Below are positions 1 through 10,949 of a stretch of 27,500 nucleotides of DNA, in pieces. Made by a program: the position numbers and the translations under genes. This DNA is from Halisarca cf. caerulea (lineage: Eukaryota; Porifera; Demospongiae; Chondrillida; Halisarcidae): contig CAUJGJ010000336.1 of assembly GCA_963170055.1 (NCBI GenBank), positions 882,701-910,200 on the forward strand, written 5' to 3'. Under the pieces are notes generated by a model. It was given only the letters and a program-made list of their open reading frames with translations, ran no database searches and was not told the origin of the DNA. Each line of letters begins with the position of its first letter. The first letter of the stretch is position 1.

Positions 1-101
1 AATCCTAGATAGAACCCTGCTTGTAGTTATTGCTTTTCATTATTTAGTCGTTCGTTTGACTTACAATGATGATGACTTGTGTACACCTATTATGCCTACA
101 G

Positions 102-236
102 ATGTTCCTGAGAGGGATCAGAGTGTCTCCAGGATGGATGACACATACGAGTATGTTCACAATCTTCAACCGGAAGGATCAAATGATGAAGAAAACATGG
201 AATCAGCAACAAGTCCATATGAATATGTTCACACAG
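102..236 (+). CDS. Tail exon A, copy 1: tyrosine-motif (YEYV) receptor-tail segment, partial gene
   Basis: Internal exon of 135 bp, phase 1 at both ends, between a cctacag acceptor and an acag|gtac donor. It encodes 45 residues, acidic and rich in Ser/Thr/Asn, with two tyrosine motifs: DDTYEYVHN near the start and SPYEYVHT at the end. YEYV fits both a Yxx-hydrophobic endocytic signal and a possible SH2-docking tyrosine; this is a motif-level inference. Because both ends are phase 1, the exon can be skipped or added without changing frame. It splices in frame to exon B at 1056. Its homologues lie at 1570 and 2625. The frame stays open upstream of the acceptor (LTYNDDDLCTP), so a longer exon is possible, but only the cag acceptor is shared by all three copies. 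The rest of the gene, presumably with a membrane segment, lies left of the window. Family not recognised. Confidence 0.6.
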
Positions 237-941
237 GTACTTTGCATTTGATGAAGAATCATTTAACACTCATTTTGAAATTAAACAAGCAATTTGAATT
301 TAAAATCTCGTGGGCTGCCTACGGCCCTGGAAACTTGAATCGCTTGGAAATTGTCGTTATTGACTAAAATAGTACTTAGAAGAACTCTTCGGGTCTAAAA
401 AACTCTTCGCTGATGAAAATCAGGAGCAAACGAATGAATTTCACTGAAATATCGCCAAAAGATTATGTACTGACTTAGCATTCACCATGTTGTTGACATA
501 TATAATTATTATATATGTATATATATATAATTTTATATATATAGACATCGTTCCAAACGTTCTGTATTTTCCGGTGTAAGTAACACCAATATATGGGCTG
601 CCTTCCAGCGGCCCAAAAAATTTTGAATTAATTTCGAAACATTTTCTTTATACCATCCAGAGCATCAATCTGGAGAACAAGACATTTCAGATATATACCA
701 TTCACCCAGTGTGACTCTTTGATCCTTAAAAGGTCGCCGGATAAATCCCAGAAGTCCCCGTTTCCTCGAGCATGGCTGTTTTTCCCAACAGTAAAATATC
801 TAGGCTAGTAAGCTAGGTTTGGTTGTCCTAGACTACATAACCATTAGGTCCGTTAGGGAGGTTCGAGGTGGCTGAATGCTGCCCTTTCCTGAGTAATGGA
901 TTAATTCCATTATTAAAAAATTACAATCATAATAATATTAC

Positions 942-995
<54 letters not shown>

Positions 996-1055
996 GTAAT
1001 ATATGATATATATTATATGTACATGTATGCATTCATTTTTACCAAACTGTTATAG
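237..1055 (+). other. Intron between tail exons A1 and B1, with possible SINE-like repeat and GATA tail
   Basis: No further coding signal seen. It holds an AT-rich stretch near 500-541 and, from about 624, a sequence that recurs after A2 (from about 1754) and after A3 (from about 2798). The recurring part includes gtgtgactctttgatcc and a truncated GGTCGCCGG element, and ends in (GATA)n at about 942-995. Confidence 0.5.
942..995. repeat. (GATA)n microsatellite
   Basis: About 13 uninterrupted GATA units at the end of the SINE-like intronic segment of the first duplicated unit. It is absent from the matching place in the second unit, so it arose or expanded after, or was lost since, the duplication. 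Confidence 0.9.
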
Positions 1056-1177
1056 ATTCTGAAAAACACAATGCCAGCTCATTCACTGAAATTCATGAAC
1101 ACTCCAATTTGGAAATCAACGGATTGAGCATAACAGCAAATCCAGCATATGGAACTGTCCCTTGTGAGCAGTACTGA
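1056..1177 (+). CDS. Tail exon B, copy 1: terminal exon with NPAY motif
   Basis: Terminal exon after a ttatag acceptor, starting with two bases that complete the phase-1 codon left by exon A. It encodes about 39 residues, passes through LEINGLSITANPAYGTV and ends CEQY-stop (TGA at 1175-1177). NPAY is an NPxY motif, known from receptor tails as a PTB-domain or clathrin-adaptor site; the following YGTV is also a Yxx-hydrophobic motif. A second copy at 2157-2272 keeps the same core and stop, with mostly conservative changes and an intact frame despite indels at the acceptor, which argues for coding. This would be the cytoplasmic C-terminus of a membrane receptor; that role is inferred. Confidence 0.6.
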
Positions 1178-1569
1178 GTGTGATTTTGACATATAAATGT
1201 GGTTAATTATAATATAATATCCTTTGCAAAGTTTACAATTGTTTTCTACTGGATTGCCGTATACCAATATTTCCACTATTATAATAATACAATATTCAAC
1301 GACTATTTATTTACTATTACGTAACTATTACATTACTATAGATACATAAATTTGTGGGATGTAGCCTTTGAATATAGTAGAAACATATATATAAATATAT
1401 ATATATATATATATTTATAACAAACCACTTTATACTTCCCAAAGTGTCCATTATACAGAGAATTCTACTGCATTTTGTAGTCATTGCTTGTCATTGTGTA
1501 TTTTCTCGTTCATGCAGACATTCTGTTTGACTTACAATGATGATTTGTGTGAACCTATTATACCTGCAG
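1178..1569. other. Spacer between tail units 1 and 2
   Basis: Non-coding AT-rich spacer with short AT runs at about 1386-1416. Its last 100 bases (ttgtagtcattgcttgtcatt and onward) match the sequence just before exon A1 and exon A3, so the duplicated unit begins upstream of the exon A acceptor. Confidence 0.5.
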
Positions 1570-1701
1570 ATGTTGCTGAGAGGGATCCGAGTGTCTCTAG
1601 GACTGATGACACATACGAATATGCTCACAATCTTCAGCCTGAAGAATTAAATGACGAAAACATTGAATCAACAACAAGTCCATATGAATATGTTGACACA
1701 G
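1570..1701 (+). CDS. Tail exon A, copy 2: tyrosine-motif segment
   Basis: Second copy of the 102-236 exon: 132 bp, phase 1 to phase 1, acceptor cctgcag and a consensus donor acag|gtgagt. It encodes 44 residues with DDTYEYAHN and SPYEYVDT, so the first motif has changed from YEYV to YEYA while the second is kept. It is one codon shorter than copy 1 (one Glu fewer). The substitutions with a preserved frame and splice sites indicate a duplicated exon under constraint. The frame is also open upstream (LTYNDDLCEPIIP). It would join in frame to exon B copy 2 at 2157. Confidence 0.6.
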
Positions 1702-1753
1702 GTGAGTACTTTGAAGCAGATTCAATTAATATCTACTTTGAAATTAAGAAAAT

Positions 1754-2100
1754 CTAAATTAATTTAGAAACATATTCTTAATGCATGTCATCCAGAGTAT
1801 CAATCTGGAGAACAAGACATGCATATCAGACATATATGATTCACCCAGTGTGACTCTTTGATCCTTAGAAGGTCGCCGGTTCGATATCCCAGAAGAAGTC
1901 CCCCTTTCCATAAGGCTGTTTTTCCCCACAGTAGAATAACTAAGCTAGTAGGCTAGGTTTGGTTGACAATGTCCTATATAGACTTTTTTGACTATTAGGT
2001 CTACTACAGAGGATCTCCTTTCCAGACTACCAGTACCTAGGCAATAGGCTAGGTTGTATTGCCCTAGACTTTCATAACCATTAGGGAGGCACAAGGTGGC
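1754..2100 (+). repeat. SINE-like intronic repeat with a B-box-like GGTTCGATATCC
   Basis: Intron between A2 and B2. The stretch gatccttagaaggtcgcc followed by GGTTCGATATCCC (1878-1890) resembles the 3' half of a tRNA with an RNA polymerase III B box (consensus GGTTCGANTCC). Copy 1 at about 624-990 has lost the TTCGA core, and copy 3 (about 2798-2900) is cut short. A convincing A box was not found, so the tRNA-derived SINE call is tentative; the repeat may simply have been duplicated together with the exons. Confidence 0.35.
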
Positions 2101-2156
2101 TGGATGTTGCGATTCCTGAGTATATTTAATATACATTCTTTTTACCAAACTGTTAG

Positions 2157-2272
2157 GAAAACATAAGTCTAACTCATTCACTGAAAATCATGAACACTCT
2201 GATTTGGAAATCGACGGATTGAGCATAACAGCAAATCCAGCGTATGGAACTGTCCATTGTGAGCAGTACTGA
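2157..2272 (+). CDS. Tail exon B, copy 2: terminal exon with NPAY motif
   Basis: Second copy of the 1056-1177 exon, 116 bp, acceptor actgttag. A 9-bp stretch at the acceptor/exon start of copy 1 is missing here, yet the phase is unchanged: the exon again begins with two bases completing a Gly codon, and the frame stays open to the same CEQY-stop (TGA at 2270-2272). The core LSITANPAYGTV is identical at the protein level to copy 1; nearby changes include Asn to Asp and Pro to His. With exon A copy 2 it forms a complete alternative C-terminal tail. Confidence 0.57.
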
Positions 2273-2624
2273 GTGTGATTTTGAGATATAATTATACTGT
2301 AACGGTATATATTATATACATATGTGGCTTACATACTTGTGCAAAGTGTACAATGATTATTATATTCCACTGTATTGTTGTATACCATCATTTCCACTAC
2401 ATACAATATTCAATGACTATTTATATGCTATTGCATGCATGCTATCATACATATGTATGTACGTGAAATAACCTTTGAATATAGTACAGTAACTGTAGAA
2501 ACATATATTTACAACTAGTTCCCAAGTGTCAGTTCTACTACATTTTGTAGTCTTTGTCATATATACTCATTACGTATGTATACTCGTTCAGACATTCTGT
2601 TTGACTTACCTACTATACCTGCAG
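2273..2624. other. Spacer between tail units 2 and 3
   Basis: AT-rich spacer homologous to 1178-1569, shorter and diverged. No gene seen. Confidence 0.45.
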
Positions 2625-2788
2625 ATGTTCCTGAGAGGGATCCGAGTGTCTCTAGGACGGATGACACATACGAATATGTTCTTCAGCCAGAAAGATCAAA
2701 TGATGAAAACATGGAATCAGCAACAAATCCATATGAATATGTTCAATATGACTTTAACACAGAGTCACTTAACACTCAATCATTTTGA
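2625..2788 (+). CDS. Tail exon A, copy 3: degenerate or terminal version
   Basis: Third copy of exon A after a cctgcag acceptor. It encodes DVPERDPSVSR, DDTYEYVLQP and NPYEYV. The acag|gt donor seen in copies 1 and 2 is gone, and the frame runs on through QYDFNTESLNTQSF to TGA (2786-2788). About 19 bp just upstream of the acceptor are also deleted relative to copy 2. No exon B follows before the CA array at 3105. It may be a terminal exon that now uses its own stop, or a decaying end copy of the tandem array. Confidence 0.4.
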
Positions 2789-3104
2789 AACTAAGTAATT
2801 TAAAATTAATTTAGAAACATATTCTTTATGCCTTCCATTGCATCAATCCAAAGAACAAGATATCCCAGACTTATACGATTCATCCAGTGTGACTCTTCCG
2901 TGAAAGGCTTATAGTTTTGTCAGCGCTGTGTTGAACATCATGTATACTCATTATTATACTGCAGCTTGTGATAGTGCAATTTAAGACTACTTAGGTTGGC
3001 AAAGATCTTATGAGCAGCTAGAGCACGATGCGTACTGTGAAACCCTACAAAATACCAATAGCAATACAACCTCACCAACCCATGCATGCATACAGCATAC
3101 ACAA
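2789..3104. other. Decayed end of tail unit 3
   Basis: Starts with the same post-exon-A repeat as the other two units (ttagaaacatattctttatgcc), then loses similarity near 2900. No B exon is found here; the third unit ends before the CA array. Confidence 0.45.
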
Positions 3105-3497
<393 letters not shown>

Positions 3498-3498
3498 T

Positions 3499-3992
<494 letters not shown>

Positions 3993-4003
3993 GATATATA
4001 TAT

Positions 4004-7000
4004 ATGGGAGAAGAAGATGGCCGCGCGTTGATGGCGCTAAGCACAGTCTCAGTTGATCGGAGGTTCGCGATCGCTATCCTATTTGTATTTTCTTTGTCCA
4101 TTGCATCCAAGGAACATCTCATAGGTTCTTCACTAGTCAATTTTTCTTTTACTGCTCCTTCAAGATTGTTCGCGATCGGCCGGTTCGTGGGCCGCGCTAT
4201 GTCGGACTCTATGACTTCTTCATCATCAGCCGTCAGAGGCTTCTGCTCTTTCTGTGGTAGATCTATGCCCATACTCCTCGATGGAACCATCAAAACGCAC
4301 GGCCCAGTCTCTAATCGTTGCCCAGGATCAAGAAATAGCCCCGCGAGGGAGGCCGATTCTGTCTTACCCGCTTCCCAGGGTTCCTCCAGCGCCGGTAACC
4401 TTTCTAGTACGGTCGAGGAAAGCTCTAGTGTTGGAAACAGCAGTGCTGGCGATGTATCTTCTGCGCGCGCTAGCGCCCCTGGCCGCGCCCGCGAAAAGAT
4501 TTTGAAGAGAGTGCCTAAAGGTTCCAGGACCCCTGTGGCCAAGAAGTTGACGACCATTTTGAAGGATATTACCCGCGATAATAATGTCAAAGCCTGGGAT
4601 CGCTTGTTCCTTTTTGCCCGTCGATGTTTGCATTGCCCGAACAGAGGTGGCCACAGGAGAAACCTGGCGGCTTTTGTGAATAGAGCTGTCGACGAAGAGA
4701 GGGAGCCAACAGCAGGTGCTCCACGTAGTAAAGCCAGTTCTGACCCCCTGAAGTCCCTTGCAGCTCGTGTGGCGGCCAAACTTGAGGAAGGCGATTTTAG
4801 GGGGGCTGTACGGCTTGCTAGCTCCTCCGAGTCATTTGCCCCAGAAGATGAACACACCTTGCAGATCCTCAGGGAGAAACACCCACCTGCACACCCTGAA
4901 TCCGCCTTGCCTCCATTCCTCCATCATGAAGACACCATCACAATTGTCTCATCAGTTGTCCGTAAGGCCATCTACTCCTTTCCTGCTGGTTCAGCGGGAG
5001 GCCCAGATGGCCTGCGTCCGCAGCATCTCAAAGACATCCTCCTGAATGCTGCTGATGAGCTTGAAGGTGAATTCATGTCAGCCTTAACCAGTTTTGTCAA
5101 CTTGGTAGCTGACGGCAGAGTTCCTCCATTTGCTCGTCCATTCTTCTTTGGTGCATCCCTTATTGGGCTGAACAAGAGAGACGGAGGGGTTAGGCCTATT
5201 GCTATAGGTTGCACCCTACGTCGTTTAGTCGCCAAGTGTTGCACAATTCTCATCAAGGAGGATATGGGAGCTCTGCTTTTCCCCACTCAGCTGGGCTATG
5301 GTACTCGCCACGGATCTGAAGCTGTTGTGCATGCAGCTAGAGCCTACTTGTCCACGATGAAGGAAGATATGCTTTTGCTGAAGTTAGACTTCAGCAATGC
5401 TTTCAACTCAATCCGTAGAGACAAGATGCTCCACGCTGTCCTGGAGAAATCCCCTGCCATCTTCGCCTTTGCACATTCCACCTATGCTCAGCCAACTAAT
5501 CTTTACTTAAATTTGGTGACCACGTCATTGTATCATCAGAAGGTGTCCAACAGGGTGATCCCCTGGGACCCTTATTATTCTGTCTCACCATCCTTGGCCT
5601 CACTTCCAGCTTGAGTTCTGAGTTCCGTGTCTTCTATTTGGATGATGGGACCTTAGGTGGCCCAATTCAAGACATCATTTCAGATCTGGAGCACATAGAA
5701 CAAACGTCTAAAGACCTAGGCCTAGTACTTAACAAGGCAAAATGTGAGTTTGTGTGCTCGGAGGCCTCCACCAAATCTGCCATTCAATCCACCTTTCCCG
5801 AGTTGTTGTCCACTAGCCCTGCTGATGCAGTTCTACTTGGTTCCCCTATTGGCTGCATTCGCTCCATTGAGTCAGTGCTTGATTCAAAGATCAAGTACCT
5901 GCACTCGCTGGGTGACAGGCTTGGGCTTCTGCATGCACATGACGCCCTCTGTCTTATGCAGCATGCCCTAACCCTCCCCAAGCTTCTTTATGTTTTGAGA
6001 ACCGCTCCATACTTCTCTTCTGGTCTTTTGGAGTCATTTGACACTGTCCAGCGTTCCTTATTGGAGTCTGTTTGTAATATTTCCCTTGATGATGATTCAT
6101 GGAAGCAGGCATCCTTGCCAATTAATTCTGGTGGTCTGGGGATTAGGAGTGCAACCTCGCTTGCACCTTCAGCATTCCTTGCCTCTGCTGCAGGTTGTGC
6201 TCCTCTCCTCTCTTCGTTACTGCCCCAGTACATTCTGGACACCAAGCTTCCAATCCATGAAGTTGCTCTCCAGGTTTGGAGTAGCTCCTCTCATGCTAAT
6301 CCACCCTCCGGTTCAGCCTCCACTAAACAGAAGAGCTGGGATGCTCCCATCATCATAGCTACATTCGACTCCCTACTCCGGAATGCTGATGCTAGATCCC
6401 GAGCCCGCCTCCTAGCCTCCTGTGAAAAGGAGTCAGGTGCTTGGCTGACGGCTCCTCCAATCTCAGCAGTTGGTTTGAGAATGGACGATGAAACCATTCG
6501 AGTAGCTACAGGGATGCGTGTTGGTTCATCTCTGAGCGAGCCACATTCTTGTAAGAATTGTGGAAAAAGTGTTGATGAATCTGGCCTACATGGTCTCAGC
6601 TGTTGGAAGAGTCAGGGACGCAGAGCACGCCATTCAGAGCTCAACCAAATTATCCACAGATCTCTGGCAGCTATCCAGGTTCCCTCCACTCTGGAGCCCC
6701 GGGGCCTCTACAGATCTGATGGCCGTAGACCTGATGGCCTCTCATTGATTCCTTGGTCTCAAGGTCGATCTTTGGTGTGGGATGCAACATGCAGGGACAC
6801 CTTCGCTCCATCCTACCTGCACCTCAGCTCCGTCAAAGCAGGCGCAGTTGCTCACGAGGCAGCTGCATAAAAATGTCGATTATACAGTGAGCTCTGCACC
6901 ACACACAAATTTATCCCCCTGGCATTTGAAACCTCTGGGGTATTCAGTCAAGATTCGCTTGCCTTCCTCAAAGATCTTGCACTCCGCAGTCGTCAACTTA

Positions 7001-7211
7001 ATCATGACCCTCTTAGTTACCTTAAACTTTGTCAAAGAATCAGTGTGTGTATTCAAAGATTTAATTGTGCTTCGGTGCTAGGAACATGCTTGTAATTCAT
7101 TGCTACTTTTGTTTTTTGTTATTGCTGTTGCTCATTTGCCTGTTCGTCACTTCCTGTCCTGTCTATTTACCTCACTTGTAGTGGATATCAATTTGTAATA
7201 ATAATAATAAT

Positions 7212-7213
<2 letters not shown>
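4004..7213 (+). mobile_element. Non-LTR retrotransposon with restriction-like endonuclease (R2/NeSL-type group)
   Basis: A roughly 3.2-kb insertion, visibly richer in GC than its flanks. It has a 5' leader (about 4004-4198), one long damaged reading frame (4199-7095), a short 3' UTR, and a 3' end made of (TAA)n at about 7197-7213 followed by A-rich sequence. Such short-repeat tails are common in LINEs. It sits between two AT microsatellites. No long terminal repeats were seen. The N-terminal Cys/His finger, central reverse transcriptase, CCHC knuckle and PD-x15-D endonuclease order match the early-branching LINEs with restriction-like endonucleases. The exact clade cannot be fixed by eye. Confidence 0.8.
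4199..7095 (+). pseudogene. Retrotransposon polyprotein: zinc finger, reverse transcriptase, CCHC knuckle, PD-D/E endonuclease (damaged)
   Basis: About 965 codons from MSDSMTSSSS. A Cys/His finger CSFCGR...KTHGPVSNRC lies at about 4244-4320, followed by a Ser/Ala-rich linker. The reverse transcriptase blocks are GGPDGLRPQHL (about 5000), GGVRPIAIG, LKLDFSNAFNSI (motif A), GVQQGDPLGP (motif B, about 5545), FYLDDGTLGG (motif C, catalytic Asp pair at 5641-5646) and LGLVLNKAKCEF. A CCHC knuckle CX2CX9HX3C is at 6550-6603. The endonuclease has RRPDG with PD-x15-D ending at 6781. Two lesions break it: a one-base frameshift near 5510-5520, leading to TGA at 5612-5614 just before motif C, and an in-frame TAA at 6868-6870. 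After that stop the same frame continues with family-like FIPLAFETSGVF to TAA at 7093-7095. The insertion is inactive as it stands but young: all catalytic residues remain. Confidence 0.8.

Positions 7214-7219
<6 letters not shown>

Positions 7220-7274
<55 letters not shown>
7220..7274. repeat. (AT)n microsatellite, 3' flank of retroelement
   Basis: AT run directly after the (TAA)n tail, ending in aaatgtacaaca. It is likely part of the pre-insertion AT tract shared with 3833-3985. Confidence 0.9.
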
Positions 7275-7276
<2 letters not shown>

Positions 7277-7283
7277 GTACAAC

Positions 7284-7467
<184 letters not shown>

Positions 7468-7503
7468 GTACAACAGCACACACAACGTGCATTTGCACAA
7501 CAG

Positions 7504-7598
7504 TTAGTTTTGATCTGTATGGCATTGTAACAAACAATCCACCAAACATGCAGATGATGTCCACCCAGAACGATTTTCTGGATCTGCGTGTGATCAAG
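7504..7598 (+). CDS. Possible internal exon of an unidentified + strand gene
   Basis: Open 95-bp stretch between a cacaacag acceptor and an aag|gtacat donor. It reads [13 protein letters not shown], then [18 protein letters not shown]. Amino-acid composition looks protein-like and not repeat-derived. It is phase 1 in, phase 0 out, and joins in frame to 7724-7768. No family recognised. It could equally be a chance frame or an orphan exon cut off from its gene by the repeats to the left. Confidence 0.27.
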
Positions 7599-7723
7599 GT
7601 ACATATGAGATCAACCTGAGTATACTACACACAAGAAACATATAATGTGTCCTAAAACTAAAGACTATACTTATAATACACATACCCAAACATATATTAT
7701 ACGTATATATGTAGTAATTTCAG

Positions 7724-7768
7724 TCTAAATCATTAGAAAATGCATGCATACAAAACCAAACAACATGA
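7724..7768 (+). CDS. Possible terminal exon joined to 7504-7598
   Basis: After a taatttcag acceptor, phase 0, it encodes SKSLENACIQNQTT and TGA at 7766-7768. An AATAAA polyadenylation signal follows at 7819-7824 on the same strand. If real, this gene ends tail-to-tail with the F-box gene, whose stop is at 7842-7844. Very short; low confidence. Confidence 0.22.
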   Translation, partial: SKSLENACIQNQTT

Positions 7769-7818
7769 TATAGTACGCTGAACACCTGCCATATACACAA
7801 CATGTATTATGCAGGATC

Positions 7819-7824
7819 AATAAA
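7819..7824 (+). terminator. AATAAA polyadenylation signal (+ strand)
   Basis: Canonical hexamer about 50 bp after the stop of the possible terminal exon at 7724. No canonical minus-strand signal was found shortly downstream of the F-box gene stop. Confidence 0.3.
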
Positions 7825-7841
7825 ATTAGTTCTTCAGAATT

Positions 7842-10814
7842 TCATAAAAAGGAAGCAAGTGATAAAAGCCCTGGGGAGTCGGGGGAGGCTGTGATGATGA
7901 CTCTGTGGTCCACCCACATCAGGTGGAGCAGAGAGGACTGGCGGTGTAGAGCATAGTCTTGTTTGAAGCTCTAAACAAAACAGGAAAACATATTTTCTTA
8001 CTCAACTACATATGTAGTACACACTGTTCAATGTAAGCAGTACTCATGCCACATTTAGTAGTTAAGACAGGCACGAGGGCTGTATGGCATATAAAATGCC
8101 AAGTCCCGAGGGCTCAAAGCGCCCGAGGGTGAGTGCAATTTATATGCCATACAGCCCAAGTGCCCATGTCTTAACTACGTATTACAGCATCCGTTCGTGA
8201 ACTTTAGGCAAGTGTTCTTGACTTCTAGGAATTCGACGAAGCAATTTGAATGTTAATTATTGAGTTTCCAAAGGGAATCGGCAGTAAGAATCCCCTAACA
8301 AAACTTTTTCAGCTAAGATGCTAAGTTCGCTTCTCGCGGTGGCAAAGATTGGCTTCTTTCGGATTCGATTTGTAGCGTGTTTCTTCATAAATCTCTTTAA
8401 GGAACTTTGCAGAGAGAAATTTGCCTGAAAACACACGTTTCCAAGTATAAACTCACGGCGAGTTAGACGCCCATATTATAAAATCGTTGTGTAATCGTAC
8501 CGTTACGATGGTAACGGGTGCTATTGTATTATAATGCATGTAAAAATAACTACACAATGTGCTTAGCTTGGCTCACTAAACTGAACTCTGTACCCATTTT
8601 CCTCACCCTCAAAACTGATTTGGATGGTCTATCTAGTTAGACTAGCATTGGGTAGGCGTGTGCATAATCATTAGATACTTAATCTCGCAATACACAATCC
8701 AATACTGGCTGTACACTCTGCTGATGATAACTCACAATTCAATCACTCTCATACTACTTAATACACTCACCGACACACACACAATACAAACCTCCGTATT
8801 CCAGACTATCACCATTTTCCTGTCTCCTCCGCTGATGAGGCGATCTCGGGTGAGGTGTAGGCATCTGACCACACCCATGTGACCTTTCAGGACATGAAGC
8901 TTCTCACCTGTCAAAACAGTACAATAGGGACACATTTGTTATCAGCACATAAGGTGTATGGCGTACGTACAGGCCTATTCAGATAACATGCATATACACA
9001 CATTATTACTATTTTCAGCGAAAATACGGTCGGCTTTAATGTATGGGCGGCCATGTTTTTTCGCGTCATCCCTACATATGAACCACTACCACGGTTCATG
9101 ATACCAATACACACACAATAACACAAACATTTAATAGATAACACATGTGAGTATATAACATGTGTAATATGCAGTGTGTACTGTTACATGCATATATGTA
9201 TACAGCAGGTCAAGTGTACATACATACGTATGTTTATACATAATATACGTATACGTAACTGTAACATGTGACTATTCGCAACTGTCAGTTTAGGGCAGGG
9301 GTAGCCACTTTCCTCCTTTCCTGCTGTACATTAGCTACAGTCAAATTTGATTAATAAATACTTTGGATAGTACGTGTACTCCTGGTTGCTCAGTACTCCA
9401 TGGTCTTCCTTCCTCCATGTACAGTATGAAAAATCACAACAACCATAGAAAGAACTCTCCATAAAAAGTATTCAGTATGCTCTAGTAGTACCGTACATGG
9501 ATACCCATTAAAAACATAAAGTAGTAACAGTAAAATCTGTCTAGAATGATCAGTCAAGGGACCAAATAATGGTGGTCTCTGTAGACAGGTGGTCCTTACA
9601 CACAGGTGCATCCTTATGACCGAGGTGGTCTATGGACCAGTTGACAGTGGTCTCTATAGACAGGTGGTCTTTCTATACAAGTAGTCTTCAGGACAGGTTT
9701 CACTGTACTAAGATCCTATATATTCAATGCTGAGTGTGAGTGCAGGTGGTATGCTTGCAACTGCGGATGCATACCTGAACGATTCCATACCCTGATATTG
9801 CTATATCCTGAACCACTGATGATGAATCTCTCGTCAACGGCCAAACAGTACTGAAGACAGCGAGAAAGGATATATCTCATCACTCAACATTTCAGTGAGC
9901 ATACTATAACAGTAAGCTATATGTACAATTGTCATAGGTACATGAGTGCGCACATAGATGCAGGGTTCTGCCTACACTGGTCGGAGGTGGTCGGGCCCAA
10001 CCAGCAAAATTCATGGCCAACCACCTCTAACTTCTCAGTGACCAGAGGAATTGAAATCACATTATTAAAGTCTTTTCTCCAAACCTGTTCTTACACTTTA
10101 ACAGCCTCGTGTTTAGTCTTATTGATATAATATAACTTTCGAACAAATTGTAACGTAACAGATCAATTGTACAAAATCAATGTACAGAACGTTTCGGCCA
10201 TGTAGGCCTTCATCAGCTGTAAAGAACTGATGATTTAGTCTTATTGTTTCAAGAAAAGCCTTCAATGATGTTTTTGGTTGGAAGGTACACTTAGAAGTAC
10301 GTAGGTCTTCAAACGTGTGTTAGATATGAATTGCTTGACTTGATTACCACCTTGGAAGATTACATGGGCAGAACCCTGTAAACGTTCATATTTTTGTTCT
10401 TGGAGAGTGTGTGTGGGCGGGTGTAGGGCTTATCTGTACAGTGAGACTGTACAGTGACCCTTGACATGGCCTTCCCTCCTCCACCACACCCACCCTCTTC
10501 AAACAATCTTGTGTGCCTTCTTTTCATGACATTGAGTACCCCTTGCTATGGCTTTTACCACATTGTCAATGGTGCACACATGCCCAACATACACAGCCAA
10601 CTCAAAGCACCCGTGAAAAGCACCTAGGAAATGCACATAGCTACGGATATTGGTAAATATATAATAGAATAGCTAATTTAGTGGTAATTCAGTGATGATG
10701 CCCCACAATTTACCCTATAAAACCCTAGTGTGTACATATTCAAGCAGATATGGGTGTACGTACATGCTATGCTTGTTTGTGTTCATGTGCCCTTATGTGT
10801 GTAGGTGTGTGTGT

Positions 10815-10859
<45 letters not shown>

Positions 10860-10906
10860 TGTGTGTTTGTGTGTGTTTGCGTGTGTTTGTGTGTGTGTGT
10901 GTGTGA

Positions 10907-10949
<43 letters not shown>

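Noticed and set aside
7842..7969. Last F-box exon starting at ag|CTTCAA
   Set aside because: That choice puts the exon in a frame reading LQTRLCSTPP with no WD character; ag|AGCTTC two bases earlier gives the WD-like VDHRVIITASPDS and keeps phase 0.
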